Below are positions 62,367 to 64,000 of a DNA stretch of 64,000 nucleotides, in pieces (positions within the stretch are counted from its first letter, which is position 1; the number at the start of each line of letters is the position of its first letter). A program made the translations under genes and the position numbers. The stretch is from contig JAUSMR010000067.1 in assembly GCA_030645955.1 (NCBI GenBank), positions 10,541-74,540 on the forward strand. Direction: 5' to 3'. The notes under the pieces were generated by a model. That model had not been told where the DNA came from, searched no databases, and saw only the letters and a list, made by a program, of their open reading frames with translations. The stretch comes from Gallionella sp. GTDB lineage: Bacteria > Pseudomonadota > Gammaproteobacteria > Burkholderiales > Gallionellaceae.

Positions 62367-63191
62367 AAAGGTACCGGAGTCGATTTCTTTTTGATGAATT
62401 GAGATAAGAGGAAACATGCCGCGTCGCCCATGCATCAATCTGGCAGGCCATCCACAGCACGTGGTGCAGCGTGGCCACAACCGCGAAGCCTGTTTCTTTG
62501 CGGACGAGGACTACCTGTTCTATTTGCACTGGCTGCGCTTGGGCGCAAAGAAATATGCTTGCGATGTCCATGCCTACACGCTGATGACAAATCACGTGCA
62601 TTTGCTGCTGACGGCGCATCGCCCGGAAGCCATCTCACGCCTGATGCAATCCCTGGGGCGGCGCTATGCGCAGTATGTGAATCGGGTCTACAGGCGCAGC
62701 GGCAGCGTATGGGAGGGGCGATTCAAGGCAAGCCTGATACAGGCCGAGGAATATTTGTTGACCTGCTACCGATACATCGAATTGAACCCGGTGCGCGCGG
62801 ACATGGTTCGCGACCCCGGAGAGTATCGCTGGTCAAGCTACCGCTGGCACGGCTTGGGGGCGAGCAACGACCTCATCACCGACCATCCCTTATACACGGC
62901 ATTGGGGCCGGATGAAGCAACACGCAGGGCGGCATACCGTGCGCTATTCCGGGCGCACCTGGACGAAGAGGCGCTGGATGAGATACGCAAGGCAGCGAAT
63001 CGGGGCTTGCCGCTCGGCAGTGAGAGATTCAACGAGCAGGTGGAAGCGGCTATAGGCAGGCGGGTTGGTTTGCGTCCGCGAGGCAGGCGCGAAGCAGAAT
63101 TTTCAAATGCTGTGTTGCCGGGGCAGATGGGTTTGGATTTATAGGAGGGAATTGTGATGTGTGAAGAAAAGAAATCGACTCCGGTACCTTT
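62367..63191. mobile_element. 825-bp transposon with 25-bp perfect inverted ends and Y1-type transposase
   Basis: Left end 62367-62391 starts AAAGGTACCGGAGTCGATTT; the right end 63167-63191 is its exact reverse complement. The only gene is the transposase at 62416-63144. The ends are palindrome-related rather than the imperfect hairpins of IS200/IS605, so the ends may be recognition sites of the same HUH/Y1 enzyme. It sits 40 bases after the ABC transporter stop. Confidence 0.8.
62416..63144 (+). CDS. REP-associated/IS200-like tyrosine (Y1) transposase
   Basis: 242 residues. HUH motif in TNHVHLLLTAHRPEAISRLM, N-terminal signature HPQHVVQRGHNREACFF, and active-site region LTCYRYIELNPVRADMV with Tyr near residue 119. 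Typical of the longer RAYT relatives, which carry a C-terminal extension (about 165-242). Distinct from the RAYT at 14076. A related enzyme begins at 63923. AGAGGAAAC precedes the ATG. Confidence 0.92.
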   Translation: MPRRPCINLAGHPQHVVQRGHNREACFFADEDYLFYLHWLRLGAKKYACDVHAYTLMTNHVHLLLTAHRPEAISRLMQSLGRRYAQYVNRVYRRSGSVWEGRFKASLIQAEEYLLTCYRYIELNPVRADMVRDPGEYRWSSYRWHGLGASNDLITDHPLYTALGPDEATRRAAYRALFRAHLDEEALDEIRKAANRGLPLGSERFNEQVEAAIGRRVGLRPRGRREAEFSNAVLPGQMGLDL

Positions 63192-63269
63192 GGTTTCTTT
63201 CAATACCGGAGGCCCTGGCAGTAGCCTGTATGGTAAAGCGGCAAATGAGGCAGATTGGAGGATAGCTGC

Positions 63270-63824
63270 ATGAGCGGCCTTTTAGCTATTTTTTACTGGA
63301 TAGTCATTCCGGTTTTTGTGTTCCTGATTGCTAGATGGCTGTTTCGCCGTGTAACCACGCAGTTTCAAAAACGCGCGGTGGTGGCTGTCAGCGTGGTGGT
63401 GTCTCTTGGATTGTTATGGCTGGCTACCGGAGAGAAATGGTGGCTTGATTATCAGGTGCGTGAACTCTGTGCAAAGGATGGCGGAGTCAAGGTGTATGAG
63501 ACGGTGAAGTTGCCGCCGGAGATGTTCAATAAATATGGGCAGATTAATTTCTACCGGCCTGACCAAGGTGAAAATGCGTTGGGAACGGAGTATGTGTTTA
63601 AGCGAGAAACTGTTTATTACAAACAGGGAAATCCTGATTTTTTCCGGTTATACACCCGAGTCTTTCGTCGTTCAGATGGTAGGTTACTTGGGGAATCAGT
63701 GTTCTATAAGCGTGGGGGTGGAGACCTTCCTGGCCCATGGCATGGCACAAGTTTTATGTGCCCTTTACTTAGCGTAAAGACTGACGCTCTTCGTCAAATA
63801 TTTGTAATCAACAACAAGGAGTAA
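63270..63824 (+). CDS. Small membrane protein of unknown function
   Basis: About 184 residues from ATG 63270 (GGAGG eight bases upstream), chosen over 63255. Two hydrophobic helices at the N terminus (LLAIFYWIVIPVFVFLIARW and RAVVAVSVVVSLGLLWLATG) are followed by a soluble domain (about 55-184) rich in Tyr, Lys and Phe with four cysteines. I do not recognise a family. It lies between two transposase genes, close to the type I secretion gene, and its A+T content is higher than that of the neighbouring genes, consistent with an accessory gene acquired by transfer. Confidence 0.65.
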   Translation: MSGLLAIFYWIVIPVFVFLIARWLFRRVTTQFQKRAVVAVSVVVSLGLLWLATGEKWWLDYQVRELCAKDGGVKVYETVKLPPEMFNKYGQINFYRPDQGENALGTEYVFKRETVYYKQGNPDFFRLYTRVFRRSDGRLLGESVFYKRGGGDLPGPWHGTSFMCPLLSVKTDALRQIFVINNKE

Positions 63825-63922
63825 CAAATGAATTCCATCGTTGAGTGCTATGAACAGAAAACTACTGGGGACGGAGCCCAATTGAAATCACCCAACGACA
63901 TCAAACGAGCAGGAGTTGAACC

Positions 63923-64000
63923 ATGCCACGTCGTGCACGGATAACTGTCATTGGCGTGCCGCACCATGTAGTGCAGCGTGGCCACAACCGTGAGGCCACC
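63923..64000 (+). CDS. Y1-type transposase (3' truncated by window end)
   Basis: The first 26 codons read MPRRARITVIGVPHHVVQRG, then HNREAT, closely matching the N terminus of the transposase at 62416 (HVVQRGHNRE identical). The gene continues beyond the window. AGGAG lies nine bases before the ATG. No inverted end like that at 62367 was seen upstream. Confidence 0.85.
   Translation, partial: MPRRARITVIGVPHHVVQRGHNREAT

Noticed and set aside
63828..63944. Short ORF with AAGGAG before an ATG, 38 codons, overlapping the transposase start
   Set aside because: Good ribosome binding site, but the product has no recognisable feature and overlaps the transposase start in another frame; possibly a remnant of a gene cut by the insertion.

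Overview
The window looks like a chromosomal segment of a betaproteobacterium close to the Gallionellaceae (neutrophilic Fe(II) oxidisers such as Gallionella, Sideroxydans and Ferriphaselus). This placement is inferred from gene content: betaproteobacterial-type housekeeping blocks (map-glnD, rimP-nusA-infB-rbfA-truB) beside a porin/multiheme-cytochrome cluster of the kind described in those organisms. No rRNA or tRNA gene was recognised. No database search was possible, so names rest on motifs, domain order, length and context.

Layout: 1-4.2 kb holds the 3' end of a CheR-like TPR protein, then glnD and map on the minus strand. 4.5-13.8 kb is a respiratory block: an outer-membrane barrel protein, a secreted 13- or 14-heme cytochrome, a 27-heme cytochrome built from repeated three-heme modules and a histidine-bearing inner-membrane protein (a complete candidate route for electrons across the envelope). 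A CRP/FNR-type regulator and a membrane-tethered ferredoxin-flavoprotein oxidoreductase follow. 13.8-14.7 kb is a REP/RAYT transposon block. 14.7-23.8 kb holds two minus-strand efflux operons: RND pump plus adaptor, and MacAB-like ABC pump plus adaptor and TolC-family channel.

24.1-40.6 kb is the most unusual part. A six-gene overlapping operon joins a TonB-dependent receptor, a NikM/DUF4198-like membrane-anchored protein, a NapH-like polyferredoxin, a single-subunit 2-hydroxyacyl-CoA dehydratase-like double-cubane cluster protein (DCCP), its ATPase activator and a SafE/DsbD-like membrane protein. Two more TonB receptors follow, then a second operon with a CxCC beta-propeller protein, a TlpA-like thioredoxin and TonB-ExbB-ExbD. 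Two of the receptors share a palindromic putative operator. I read the region as an uptake island for a scarce nutrient (metal or metal chelate) in which the first receptor is tied to low-potential, ATP-driven reductive chemistry.

40.7-50.4 kb carries rhlE, a two-component system, a lone receiver, a PAS-GGDEF diguanylate cyclase sharing its input module with the histidine kinase, typA and a dienelactone hydrolase. 50.6-59.6 kb is housekeeping (rmuC, nadE, rimP-nusA-infB-rbfA-truB). 59.9-64 kb has a type I secretion ABC transporter with two unrelated dispersed repeats inserted in frame, a transposon with 25-bp perfect inverted ends, a small membrane protein and the start of a second related transposase. 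Several families of palindromic dispersed repeats are present, at least three of them in two or more copies within the window.
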